Numbered from the stretch's first letter, positions 13,547 to 22,019 are shown. The stretch is 29,088 nt of DNA from a virus (IMGVR_UViG_3300032213_001476:1-29088), one strand, 5' to 3'. The notes: generated by a model not told the origin, from the letters alone. Numbers and translations: made by a program.

Positions 13547-14289
13547 TGGTTACAGCAAAGAAAACTACAGCTAAAGCTCCGGCAAAAGTAGCGCCTGTTA
13601 AGCGGCGTACACCTAAGCCAAAAGCAGAGCAGACCATCAACGTGTCTGTGGCCGCGCCAGCCCCTGTCAAAGCTGAAGCCAAAAAAGACGATAGCGCCCT
13701 TGGTAAAGTCATTGGCCTGATTGAGTGGGTAGACAATCCTTTTAAGTTGTTCACCGTTATCCTGCTGTCGTTCCTGTTTTTTGCTGGATACTTTGCTTGG
13801 GATTCTCGTCAAGTTATCCTTCACGCTATCACGGTTCAAGACAAGATGCCTCAGTTGGCAAAGCAGGAGAACTTGCTTGCCCCCGCCCGTAGCTTGATGA
13901 AAGACGTGGACGGCTTAGTCGTTTTGGTTCACAAAGCCAATCTGGCGATCAACAGTCGTACCACCGTATTGGCGCTAAACTCTGATGGCTCACGAGAAAA
14001 GTCAATGGAAGGAACGGTAACGTCCTTGTTTAACGCAAGCGCTGATCGCAACGCCGCTATGGTTGCCATGCTCAATGGTGAAATTCTTTGTGAAGAGTTC
14101 AACCCATCATCCAAAGTTGGGGAGTGGGGCGTAAAGCAGGGCGTTAAGTTCATGTGCCGTGGCTCCATCCCCCCAGATATGGGCAAGTTTGCGGGGTATG
14201 TGGCCATTGGATTTAAAGATAAGCCAGAGGATATTGCGGCGTTAAAGACCCGTATAAACTTGGCAGCAACTGATATGTCGGAGGATTGA
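13546..14289 (+). CDS. Bitopic membrane protein with exported C-terminal domain, lysis cassette
   Basis: A 247-residue protein. Residues 1-50 are a Lys/Ala/Pro-rich cytoplasmic tail. Residues about 67-85 (KLFTVILLSFLFFAGYFAW) form one transmembrane segment. Residues about 90-247 should face the periplasm, given the positive N-terminus. That domain contains NSRTTVLALNSDGSREK, ADRNAAMVAMLNGEILCEEF and FMCRGSIPPDMGKFAGYVAI, with cysteines 182 and 204. The end of it faintly recalls a GAF/PAS-type sensory fold (IP...G.FAGYVAIGF). Directly upstream of the holin-like gene, it could be a holin regulator (antiholin) or an inner-membrane lysis factor. No known family could be assigned. Confidence 0.75.
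   Translation: MVTAKKTTAKAPAKVAPVKRRTPKPKAEQTINVSVAAPAPVKAEAKKDDSALGKVIGLIEWVDNPFKLFTVILLSFLFFAGYFAWDSRQVILHAITVQDKMPQLAKQENLLAPARSLMKDVDGLVVLVHKANLAINSRTTVLALNSDGSREKSMEGTVTSLFNASADRNAAMVAMLNGEILCEEFNPSSKVGEWGVKQGVKFMCRGSIPPDMGKFAGYVAIGFKDKPEDIAALKTRINLAATDMSED
14280..14284 (+). promoter_or_regulatory. Shine-Dalgarno GGAGG deciding the ATG at 14292
   Basis: GGAGG at 14280-14284 lies 7 bases before ATG 14292. The in-frame TTG at 14286 would leave only one base of spacer, so ATG is preferred. Confidence 0.75.
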
Positions 14290-14291
14290 TT

Positions 14292-14786
14292 ATGTTAGAT
14301 ATTCTAAGTGGCGGTATTTTAGGTTCTGTGTTTGGTGGGCTATTCCGTATGGCCCCAGAGGTGCTGAAATTCTTTGATAAAAAGAACGAGCGCCAGCATG
14401 AACTGAATATGTTCGCCCGTCAGTGTGAACTGGAAACACTGCGTGGTCAGCAAAAATTGGCTGAGATTGGCGCACAGCGTGAAGCCGCTATGGACGTAGG
14501 CGTAATGGATGCGTTTAACAACGCCATTACACAACAAGCAGAGATGGTTAAAGCCGCTGGTGGATGGGTTGCAAGTCTGTCAGCTTCCGTCCGTCCAGTA
14601 GTAACATATTGGGTACTATTCGTATGGTCGTTCATTCATGTATGGTTTGCATGGAACGCATGGCTTGCCGGTGCGCCAGCTACTGAAGTGTTCAAGACCA
14701 TGATGACACCTGACTTCTCAGCCCTGCTGTCTGGGACAATTAACTATTGGTTCCTTGATAGAACTTTGAAGCAGCGCGGAATATGA
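14292..14786 (+). CDS. GTA-type 3-TM holin-like protein
   Basis: A 164-residue protein. Weakly hydrophobic Gly-rich N-terminal segment (residues 4-20, ILSGGILGSVFGGLF), then a charged helical middle (residues 28-70) and two C-terminal hydrophobic segments: residues about 97-122 (SVRPVVTYWVLFVWSFIHVW) and about 140-156 (FSALLSGTINYWFLDRTL). The SASVRP-VVTYW and WF-x-DR-x-LK motifs match the family known as 'holin of 3TMs, for gene-transfer release' (GTA_holin_3TM). It would form lesions in the inner membrane and release the following cytoplasmic lysozyme. The stop overlaps the lysozyme start by ATGA. Confidence 0.85.
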   Translation: MLDILSGGILGSVFGGLFRMAPEVLKFFDKKNERQHELNMFARQCELETLRGQQKLAEIGAQREAAMDVGVMDAFNNAITQQAEMVKAAGGWVASLSASVRPVVTYWVLFVWSFIHVWFAWNAWLAGAPATEVFKTMMTPDFSALLSGTINYWFLDRTLKQRGI

Positions 14787-15226
14787 ACTTAGAACTAGCC
14801 GCTGAACTGTGCCGCCGGTATGAAGGGTATCGGGCCAAGCCCTACCTTTGTCCGGCTGGTGTGGCCACGATTGGCTATGGTTCTACCTACTACGCAGACA
14901 AGCGCAAGGTAACTTTGGAAGACGCGCCGATGGATGAACCCACGGCACGGGCGCTTTTGATGATTGAACTGGAGCATACGTACTTACCCGGTGTTCTGCG
15001 TAACTGTCCCGGCCTGATTACTGACGTTCGTAAGTGCAATGCCATCGTGGATTTCTGCTATAACTTGGGCACCGGACGCTTGCAAACAAGCACGTTAAAG
15101 AGGAAAATCAACGCCAATGATTGGGAAGGAGCAAAAGAACAACTGATGCTCTGGACTAAAGGTGGCGGTAAGGTACTGCCAGGCTTGTTAAAACGCCGCA
15201 CGGCTGAGTGCGCTTTGTTGGATTGA
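14783..15226 (+). CDS. Endolysin, GH24 lysozyme (muramidase)
   Basis: A 147-residue protein of normal length for phage T4/P22-type lysozymes. The catalytic triad pattern E-8-(D/C)-5-T is met by Glu14 (RRYEGY), Cys23 (YLCPAG) and Thr29 (VATIGYGST); this is the Cys variant of the triad. The C-terminal lobe has CNAIVDFCYNLGTGRL, STLKRKINANDWEGAKEQL and WTKGGGKVLPGLLKRR, all typical of GH24. It hydrolyses the N-acetylmuramic acid to N-acetylglucosamine bond of peptidoglycan. No signal peptide or signal-anchor segment is present, so it should need the upstream holin for export. Confidence 0.95.
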   Translation: MNLELAAELCRRYEGYRAKPYLCPAGVATIGYGSTYYADKRKVTLEDAPMDEPTARALLMIELEHTYLPGVLRNCPGLITDVRKCNAIVDFCYNLGTGRLQTSTLKRKINANDWEGAKEQLMLWTKGGGKVLPGLLKRRTAECALLD

Positions 15227-15229
15227 CCG

Positions 15230-17344
15230 ATGGCACTTAAAAAACTAACCCTGAAGGCTGGTGTAAACAAAGAAAACACCCGGTATACCAATGAAAATGG
15301 TTGGTACGTTTCCGACAAAATGCGGTTTCGTCAGGGTACGCCTGAGAAAATTGGTGGCTGGGCACGTATTTCTGGTTATACATTCCAAGGCGTGTGCCGT
15401 TCTTTGTGGAACTGGGTAACACTGGGGTTTTTAAATTTGGTTGGTGTTGGCACTAACTTAAAGTTTTATATTGAAAAAGGCGGGTTTTATTACGACATTA
15501 CACCTATCCGAGCCAGCAGCACAATTAACAATAACCCATTTGTAGCAACGAATGGATCGGCAATTATCACTGTTACTGACACGGCTCACGGTGGAGTAAC
15601 GGGCGACTTTGTCACGTTTAGTGGGGCAGTAGGTCTTGGTGGAAACATCACTGCAACAGTCCTAAATGCTGAGTATCAAATTACAGTAATTGGGGCTAAT
15701 AGCTACACATTTACAGCATCAGCTACGGCAAATGCTACCGATGCTTCAGGATCTCCCGGTGGCGGAGCTTCTGTTGTAGCGGCTTATCAAATTAATGTGG
15801 GTCCATCATATGTTATTTCTCAAACTGGATGGGGCGCTGGAACTTGGGGCGAGGGAACTTGGGGTACTGGTGGGACTAATTTAAGCACTTTACGTATTTG
15901 GAACCAGCAAAACTTTGGTGAAGATTTAATATTTGGCCCCCGTGGTGGAGCGCTGTACTACTGGGATGCCACAAGTGGTGTAACTTCTCGCGGTGTTTTG
16001 GTGTCCAGTTTGGGCGGGACGGTCACTTTGACTATTGCTTCCCCTTGCGTAATTACATTAGGTGTTAGCTTATCTACTGGAACCAGCATTCAGTTGGCCA
16101 CTACTGGCGCTCTACCTACTGGTTTAACTGCCGGAACAACGTACTATTTAGAGAATGTAAGCGGCGCTACGGCTAATCTAGCAGCAACTCCGGGTGGAGC
16201 AGCAATTAATACCAGTGGTGTTCAATCTGGCGTTCAGTCTATTTCCACAATTACCAGCGTCCCATTGATGCAAAACTACATGCTGATTTCGGATGCCAGC
16301 CGATTTGTGTTTGCGTTTGGTACAAATCCATTTGACGGCGTTGTTCAAGATCCCATGTTAATCCGCTGGTCTGCCCAAGAATCGGTAGTTGATTGGTACC
16401 CGCAATCAACCAATCAAGCTGGCGATGCAAGGTTGTCCCACGGCTCTGAGATTATTGTTGCATTGCAAACCCGACAAGAGATCGTAGTGTTTACGGATTC
16501 TTCTCTTTATTCTTTGCAATACCAAGGGCCGCCAGTAATTTGGAGCACACAGCTTTTAGGTGATAACATTTCTATTATTGGCCCTAACGCGGCTGTTATT
16601 GCTTCTGGCGTTGTGTACTGGATGGGCGTAGATAAGTTCTATAAATACGATGGTCGCGTGCAAACATTGCGCTGTGACTTACGCCAGTACATTTTCCAAG
16701 ACATTAATTTGGGCCAAGTTGAACAGGTATTTGCTGGAACTAATGAAGGGTTCAACGAAGTCTGGTGGTTCTATTGTTCTGCCAACAGCAATGCAATTGA
16801 TCTGTATGTAACGTACAACTACGCAGAAGATGTATGGACTTACGGCACTATGGGCCGTACAGCTTGGCTTGACTCTGGTTTACGTAATAACCCAGTAGCA
16901 GCCACATACAGTTATAACCTGGTTAACCACGAGAGTGGTAATGATGACAACATAAGCGGTACGCCCGTAGCTATTAATGCAATTATTGGCTCTGCTGAGT
17001 TTGACATTGACGATGGCGACCACTTTGGGTTTGTCTGGAGAATGCTGCCTGACATTACATTCCGTGGATCTGATGCTGCATCACCTAATGTGACTATGAC
17101 GCTAATTCCTATGCAGAACTCCGGCTCTGGATACAACGATCCAATCTCTCTAGGCGGCAACCCTGACGCAACAGTCACCCGTACATCTACTTCTGTTATT
17201 GAGCAGTTTACGGGTCAGGTGTATGTTAGGGTGCGTGGCCGTCAGATGATTCTTCAGGTTGAGTCTAACCAGCTTGGATGCGCGTGGCAGTTGGGTTCAC
17301 CGCGTATTGACATTAAACAAGATGGTCGCAGGGGTAACTCATGA
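15230..17344 (+). CDS. Tail nozzle / tail tubular protein B-like structural protein
   Basis: A 704-residue protein. The N-terminus (KLTLKAGVNKENTRYTNENG, DKMRFRQGTPEKIGGWARIS) is a highly conserved phage structural start. Later motifs are WNWVTLGFLNLVGVGTNLK, IFGPRGGALYYWDA, SDASRFVFAFGTNPFDG, PMLIRWSAQESVVDWYP, GSEIIVALQTRQEIVVFTDS and YWMGVDKFYKYDGRV. These look like WD-type propeller blades, as in nozzle proteins of short-tailed phages (T7 gp12 and P22 gp10 in role; inference). Two low-complexity beta inserts lie at about 15535-15795 and 16018-16248, and a WG-rich strip at residues 200-215. It would close the distal end of the tail below the adaptor. Confidence 0.8.
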   Translation: MALKKLTLKAGVNKENTRYTNENGWYVSDKMRFRQGTPEKIGGWARISGYTFQGVCRSLWNWVTLGFLNLVGVGTNLKFYIEKGGFYYDITPIRASSTINNNPFVATNGSAIITVTDTAHGGVTGDFVTFSGAVGLGGNITATVLNAEYQITVIGANSYTFTASATANATDASGSPGGGASVVAAYQINVGPSYVISQTGWGAGTWGEGTWGTGGTNLSTLRIWNQQNFGEDLIFGPRGGALYYWDATSGVTSRGVLVSSLGGTVTLTIASPCVITLGVSLSTGTSIQLATTGALPTGLTAGTTYYLENVSGATANLAATPGGAAINTSGVQSGVQSISTITSVPLMQNYMLISDASRFVFAFGTNPFDGVVQDPMLIRWSAQESVVDWYPQSTNQAGDARLSHGSEIIVALQTRQEIVVFTDSSLYSLQYQGPPVIWSTQLLGDNISIIGPNAAVIASGVVYWMGVDKFYKYDGRVQTLRCDLRQYIFQDINLGQVEQVFAGTNEGFNEVWWFYCSANSNAIDLYVTYNYAEDVWTYGTMGRTAWLDSGLRNNPVAATYSYNLVNHESGNDDNISGTPVAINAIIGSAEFDIDDGDHFGFVWRMLPDITFRGSDAASPNVTMTLIPMQNSGSGYNDPISLGGNPDATVTRTSTSVIEQFTGQVYVRVRGRQMILQVESNQLGCAWQLGSPRIDIKQDGRRGNS

Positions 17345-17682
17345 TTGTTACTTCTGAATTTGAGATTAACCAAGTAGCTGCACCAAACTTGCCGTTGGCT
17401 CCTACGGAATACGAGCGTCAGTACCAAGACCAGCTAAACAATGTGCTTCGTCTTTACTTTAACAGGCTTGATTCAATTCTAGATCAGTTAAAAACAGACG
17501 AGATTATCCCTGCATTGACCAATTACACTGTGGCAACGTTGCCAAGTGCGGTTACAGCGGGTATAGGTGCTCGGTCTTTTGTTACTGATGCTTTGCTTCC
17601 TGCGTTTGGGGCTACTGTTGCGACTGGTGGCGCAGTAGCTGTGCCCGTATACTCTGACGGAACGGATTGGAAGGTTGGATGA
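17341..17682 (+). CDS. Small conserved tail-associated protein
   Basis: A 113-residue protein. The N-terminal half is helical (TEYERQYQDQLNNVLRLYFN, RLDSILDQLK). The C-terminal half has the pattern YTVATLPSA...GIGARSFVTDAL...AVPVYSDGTDWKVG, resembling the small beta tip (x-A-FVTDA, P-V-x-SDG-x-W) found in phage fibre and neck-associated proteins. It overlaps the nozzle-like gene (ATGA) and the large following gene (ATGA), which suggests coordinated synthesis with the tail. No enzymatic function is seen. Confidence 0.8.
   Translation: MIVTSEFEINQVAAPNLPLAPTEYERQYQDQLNNVLRLYFNRLDSILDQLKTDEIIPALTNYTVATLPSAVTAGIGARSFVTDALLPAFGATVATGGAVAVPVYSDGTDWKVG
17669..17674 (+). promoter_or_regulatory. Shine-Dalgarno GGAAGG for the 1446-residue gene
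   Basis: GGAAGG at 17669-17674 precedes two adjacent ATGs, at 17679 (4-base spacer, ATGA overlap) and 17682 (7-base spacer). Either could be used; an upstream TTG at 17667 overlaps the site itself and is unlikely. Confidence 0.55.
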
Positions 17683-20600
17683 TGGTTCAACAATTAAAAA
17701 CAGTGCTGGAAGACGATCCCACTACAGAAGATGACTTGCTGTCCGTACTCGGTGCGGCAGCGCCAGCCAAAAAAGATACCAGCGTAGTAGACGCACTGAC
17801 CAAACAAATCCTAGGGCAAGGTTTAACTGGTAAGTGGTCTGGTCAAGGTCATGGCAGTGCTGAAGCCAATGCCACAAACATGGCTCAGATTCTTTCTAGT
17901 GCTGGCATTACTGACATTAAACAGTTTGGCAAAGTTCCAGCATATACCCCAGTAACCGAGTTGTATAAAACATATAACGGGAAACAGGTTATTGAGCAAG
18001 GTAATGAAGATGGTACAACTGTTCGCTACTTTACGGAGCCTACGGGAACTTCGTATTCTGCTTATGATTCGGAGGGCAATGAAGTATTAAGACCTGAATT
18101 TCGGCAGGTTAATATCCCTAAAGACGCAAAACTTGAGACTATATATGGCGTACCCAACCCTGAGTATCAGCCATTTGAAGGCCAACCACAATGGCTCTCA
18201 ACACATAAAGAATCTGATGTTATTAAAAAAGACGGCCAACTGGTTACTAAAACTGGCGAAACTTTTGGCAATAAAGTAACAGGTCAGGCAGTTCCTTCAA
18301 ATTACGACAAAGCAGGTGGCAACATCTGGTCTGGTACTTTTGCGGGTAAGGGTTCTACTAGCTATGGCGTTCAATTTGGGCCTGATGGAACCCCTATTTT
18401 TTACACGCAGTATGGTGGATCATCAAATGACTTAGCCAAGATAATGGCTGACATTGGCCCTCTTGGTAATATTGCTTTAGCTGTAGCTACAGGGGGTTTA
18501 ACTATACCCCAGCAGATTGCCGCTAATTTAGCGTTTCAAGTTTTAAGTGGGAAAGACATTGGCGAAGCTCTTAAAAGCGCAGCCATAAGTTTAGCGGTTG
18601 CTCAAATCCCGGGCACCGACGTGATGAAGGAAGCTAACAAGTACATTGCGGGCTTGGATCTTCCAGTAACAGTTACCAACACAATTAATAGCGCGGTGCA
18701 AAATGCCGTGACATCTGGCGCAAGGGCTGCGTTGACTGGGCAAAATATTGGCGACGCCGTGCTTAGAGGTGCCGCTACTGGCGGTACAAACGGTGCAGTA
18801 GGCGCACTATTAAAAGAGGTTGATGGCTTTAGCGATCTGACGGGCACCCAGAAAAAAATGGTAATTAACGCCGTCACGGGCGTTATCTCAGGTAAACCGT
18901 TAGACCAGATAGCTATAAATGCAGCGATTGCTGCGGCGAATGCTGAAATTGCAGACCAAAAGAAATACGCGCCGTTAGATAAAGCAGACGAAGACGACCT
19001 TACCCCCGGCGAAAAAGCCGCCTATGATGAAGGGGGCACCAAAGCACTACTGGAGTTGCGCCGCAGTTTAAAAAACATGTCCGGTTTGACAACCAGTGGC
19101 CGAACCGGTGACGATACGGGTGGCGGTGATTTAACTACAACTGACACCACGCTACCAATTGGCGTGCAGGTTGCATCCACTGACAATAACGCATTTAAAA
19201 CGGACATCGGCGGCACACCTACGTATGCTGAAAGCGCGAATGCGGCTTCTATTACCCCTCCGTTTGGTTACACCCTGCTATCTTCTTCAGAAGCAGATGC
19301 CAAGCCAGAGGGGTCGTACTACGACATAACGGCAAATGCTTGGTTTAAGCCATCTACAGACACCAATGTAACGGACACGGTAACCGTCCAAGCAGATAGG
19401 GATTTATTCAATACCTCTATTGGTGACTTGGATCGTTTGGATACCGCAAGAACGGCAGATGATTTTGCTGCCTTCTTAAAGTCAATTGGTATTACCAACA
19501 CTGACGAGCTTACGGATAGCGGGCTGAGCAACCAAGACATTTTAGATTTGATTAATGCCACAGACGACACGGTAACTGTTGTTGGCGATCCAACAACCGA
19601 TACGACTACAAGCACAATTGGCGACAAAACTGATCAGACTGACAAGGTTGATACAGTCACGGTAACCGGCAATAAAGACGAACACGGATGCGATAAAGCA
19701 ACTCAGTACTGGGACCCGGTGCTAGAAAGTTGCCAGCTTAAGGTAGCAGATACAACCGACACAACCAACACACCCGACACAACCGAAACGGTTACCGTTA
19801 CGGGGTGTGGTCCCGGAAAAGAACGTAATGCAGCTGGCGAATGCGTGCCTATTGACTGCGGTGCAGGTAAGTACTGGGATCCTATAACAGGCCAGTGCGA
19901 AGTATCGGCTACAACACCTACAACAATCACCTGCCCTACAGGTAAAGTATTAAATGAAGCTGGTACGGCCTGTATTGACGAGGTCATCATCAAGGACAAG
20001 AAGTGCGACCCCGGGTTTGTCTACGATGAAGACCTAAAGATGTGCGTAGCCGAGCAGCAAACGTTGGTGTGCGATGCCGGATTCCACGAAGAAAATGGGG
20101 TTTGCGTCAAAGATAAATTGGTGTGCGACGCAGGCTACCACGAAGAAAACGGCGTATGCGTCAAAGACAAAATAACGTGCCCCGCCGGTAAAGTATTAAA
20201 TGCAGAAGGTACGGCATGTATTGACGAAGTTAAAATAACCGCTTGTGGTCCCGGAAAAGAACGTAATGCAGCTGGCGAATGCGTGCCTATCGATTGCGGT
20301 GCTGGCAAACATTGGGATCCAATAACGGGCCAATGCGAGCTTAATGCGGTTATTGATGAGTGCCCTACCGGTTACCATCGTGATGATACGGGCATTTGCG
20401 TTAAAGACACGCTGACATGCCCTCCGGGTAAAGTGCTAAATGAAGCTGGTACTGCGTGTATTGATGTAGTTAACGTTACGGCTTGTGGTCCCGGAAAAGA
20501 GCGCAATGCTGAAGGCAAGTGCGTGCCTATTGATTGTGGTCCAGGCAAACACTGGGATCCGATAACTAACCAGTGCGAGCTTGATGCCGTAATTGATGAA

Positions 20601-22019
20601 TGCCCAACGGGTTACCATCGTGATGCTACGGGCGTGTGCGTTAAAGATACCTTAACGTGCCCAGAAGGGTACGAACCAAATGAAGCTGGTACTGCATGTA
20701 TTCCGGTAGTAGTTATCAAAGACAAAAAGTGCGATCCAGGTTTTGTCTATGACGAAGACCTGAAGATGTGCGTAAAAATTGAGGACGACTGCCCTACTGG
20801 ATACCACCGTGATGCTACTGGTGCGTGCGTGCTTGACGATTGCCCAACTGGTTACGAGCGTGATGAGGTTACGGGCAAGTGCATACCCGTAATTGAAATT
20901 AAAGACAAGAAGTGCGATCCAGGTTTTGTTTACGATGAAAACTTGAAGATGTGCGTGCCGATTAAAGAAGAGCCATGCCCAACAGGTTACGAAAAGGTTA
21001 ACGGAACCTGCGTGCCAGTTTGCAAAGCTGGCTATCACCGCGACGCTACGGGCGTGTGCGTGCCGGACGACACTGACAAATGCCAGACTGGTTATGAGAA
21101 GATAAACGGTACTTGCGTGCCAGTTTGCGCGGCAGGTTATGTGCGCAATCTCACAACTGGAGTTTGCGAAAAAGTTCAAGAGCCTTGCGCTAAAGGGTAC
21201 CATCGTGATGAAACCACGGGCTTATGCGTTCCGGATGATGACGGCAAATGCCAAACCGGATATGAAAAAGTTAACGGCACTTGTGTACCAGTTTGCGCGG
21301 AAGGATACATACGTAACTTAGCCACGGGCGTTTGCGAGAAAGCCGAAGAGCCATGCCCTAAGGGGTATGAGCGTGACGAAGAGACCGGCGCTTGTATTCC
21401 TGTACTTGAAATTGAAGCGTGCAAAGACGGAAAAGTGCGCGACCCGATCACCGGTCTGTGCGTTTTGCCACCAGAAGACGAATCTTGCGCCGATGGTTTT
21501 CATCTAGAAAACGGGCTTTGTGTTCCTGACGATGACGAGAAATGCCAAGTCGGTTACGAGAAGGTAAACGGTACTTGCGTGCCAGTTTGTCAAGAAGGAT
21601 ACATACGTAATTTGGCATCAGGCGTCTGCGAAAAGGCGGAACAGGCTTGCCCAACCGGTCAGACTAAAAATGCAGAAGGTAAGTGCGTACCTATTGTGGT
21701 AACGCCTACTCCGTGCCCAGCAGGTCAAACTAGAAATGCCGCAGGGGTGTGCGTTCCAATTACGACAACCACAACCACAACCACAACCCCAACTCCTACA
21801 GGCGGGGCGCTCTCCCAAGAAAAAATTGACCCTATTTATGCGGGCGCTATGGGGGACTTCGATTTGTTTGCAACTTTGGAAGAATTGTTGTCGAACGACT
21901 CCAATAAAAAATCTACCCAAAACAAGCAACAAACTACTAAAATGGCTTCCGGTGGGTACCTTGATGACCTGCTGGCGGAGCAGACGACAGTAGATGATCT
22001 GCTAAAACTACTACGCTAA
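17679..22019 (+). CDS. Giant virion-region protein with 34 two-cysteine repeats
   Basis: A 1446-residue protein. Residues about 1-250 are a mixed domain (TTEDDLLSVLGAA, WSGTFAGKGSTSYGVQFGP). Residues about 250-427 are Gly/Ala-rich helices (IGPLGNIALAVATGGL, ISLAVAQIPG, AINAAIAAANAEI) that could meet membranes. Residues about 430-670 are acidic and Thr/Asp-rich, with repeated TVTV elements. Residues 671-1358 hold 34 units of the type C-x-x-G-[YFKQ]-x(6-9)-C-[VIE], giving 68 cysteines and none elsewhere. A nine-Thr run, then KMASGGYLDDLLAEQ and TTVDDLLKLLR, end the protein; this DDLL element echoes the N-terminus. The repeats recall EGF-like or GCC2/GCC3 modules and suggest a disulfide-linked rod. 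No catalytic motif is seen. It lies between tail and ejection-protein genes. Confidence 0.8.
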   Translation: MMVQQLKTVLEDDPTTEDDLLSVLGAAAPAKKDTSVVDALTKQILGQGLTGKWSGQGHGSAEANATNMAQILSSAGITDIKQFGKVPAYTPVTELYKTYNGKQVIEQGNEDGTTVRYFTEPTGTSYSAYDSEGNEVLRPEFRQVNIPKDAKLETIYGVPNPEYQPFEGQPQWLSTHKESDVIKKDGQLVTKTGETFGNKVTGQAVPSNYDKAGGNIWSGTFAGKGSTSYGVQFGPDGTPIFYTQYGGSSNDLAKIMADIGPLGNIALAVATGGLTIPQQIAANLAFQVLSGKDIGEALKSAAISLAVAQIPGTDVMKEANKYIAGLDLPVTVTNTINSAVQNAVTSGARAALTGQNIGDAVLRGAATGGTNGAVGALLKEVDGFSDLTGTQKKMVINAVTGVISGKPLDQIAINAAIAAANAEIADQKKYAPLDKADEDDLTPGEKAAYDEGGTKALLELRRSLKNMSGLTTSGRTGDDTGGGDLTTTDTTLPIGVQVASTDNNAFKTDIGGTPTYAESANAASITPPFGYTLLSSSEADAKPEGSYYDITANAWFKPSTDTNVTDTVTVQADRDLFNTSIGDLDRLDTARTADDFAAFLKSIGITNTDELTDSGLSNQDILDLINATDDTVTVVGDPTTDTTTSTIGDKTDQTDKVDTVTVTGNKDEHGCDKATQYWDPVLESCQLKVADTTDTTNTPDTTETVTVTGCGPGKERNAAGECVPIDCGAGKYWDPITGQCEVSATTPTTITCPTGKVLNEAGTACIDEVIIKDKKCDPGFVYDEDLKMCVAEQQTLVCDAGFHEENGVCVKDKLVCDAGYHEENGVCVKDKITCPAGKVLNAEGTACIDEVKITACGPGKERNAAGECVPIDCGAGKHWDPITGQCELNAVIDECPTGYHRDDTGICVKDTLTCPPGKVLNEAGTACIDVVNVTACGPGKERNAEGKCVPIDCGPGKHWDPITNQCELDAVIDECPTGYHRDATGVCVKDTLTCPEGYEPNEAGTACIPVVVIKDKKCDPGFVYDEDLKMCVKIEDDCPTGYHRDATGACVLDDCPTGYERDEVTGKCIPVIEIKDKKCDPGFVYDENLKMCVPIKEEPCPTGYEKVNGTCVPVCKAGYHRDATGVCVPDDTDKCQTGYEKINGTCVPVCAAGYVRNLTTGVCEKVQEPCAKGYHRDETTGLCVPDDDGKCQTGYEKVNGTCVPVCAEGYIRNLATGVCEKAEEPCPKGYERDEETGACIPVLEIEACKDGKVRDPITGLCVLPPEDESCADGFHLENGLCVPDDDEKCQVGYEKVNGTCVPVCQEGYIRNLASGVCEKAEQACPTGQTKNAEGKCVPIVVTPTPCPAGQTRNAAGVCVPITTTTTTTTTPTPTGGALSQEKIDPIYAGAMGDFDLFATLEELLSNDSNKKSTQNKQQTTKMASGGYLDDLLAEQTTVDDLLKLLR
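19806..20290 (+). repeat. 47-bp exact direct repeat inside the cysteine array
   Basis: The 47 bases at 19806-19852 recur exactly at 20244-20290, 438 bp apart (146 codons). They encode CGPGKERNAAGECVP. A third, diverged copy starts at 20484. The exact copies indicate recent internal recombination or duplication. Confidence 0.85.
20178..20657 (+). repeat. 240-bp supra-repeat, two copies of a four-unit block
   Basis: Blocks 20178-20417 and 20418-20657 each encode the same order of four units (C-P-x-GKVLN, CGPGKERN, CG-x-GKHWDP, CPTGYHRD) over exactly 80 residues. A third block begins at 20658 but soon changes order. Confidence 0.85.
21765..21788 (+). repeat. ACAACC hexanucleotide repeat, four units
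   Basis: Four perfect ACAACC units encode most of a nine-threonine linker between the cysteine repeats and the C-terminal segment. Such a tract can change length by slippage in 6-bp steps without frameshift. Confidence 0.85.

Larger units (their letters stand above)
19689..21752 (+). repeat. Cysteine-pair repeat array (34 units)
   Basis: Units such as CPTGYHRDATGVCV, CGPGKERNAAGECV, CDPGFVYDEDLKMCV and CQTGYEKVNGTCV follow each other with short linkers. Different unit types recur in fixed order. All units contain exactly two cysteines. Confidence 0.9.
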
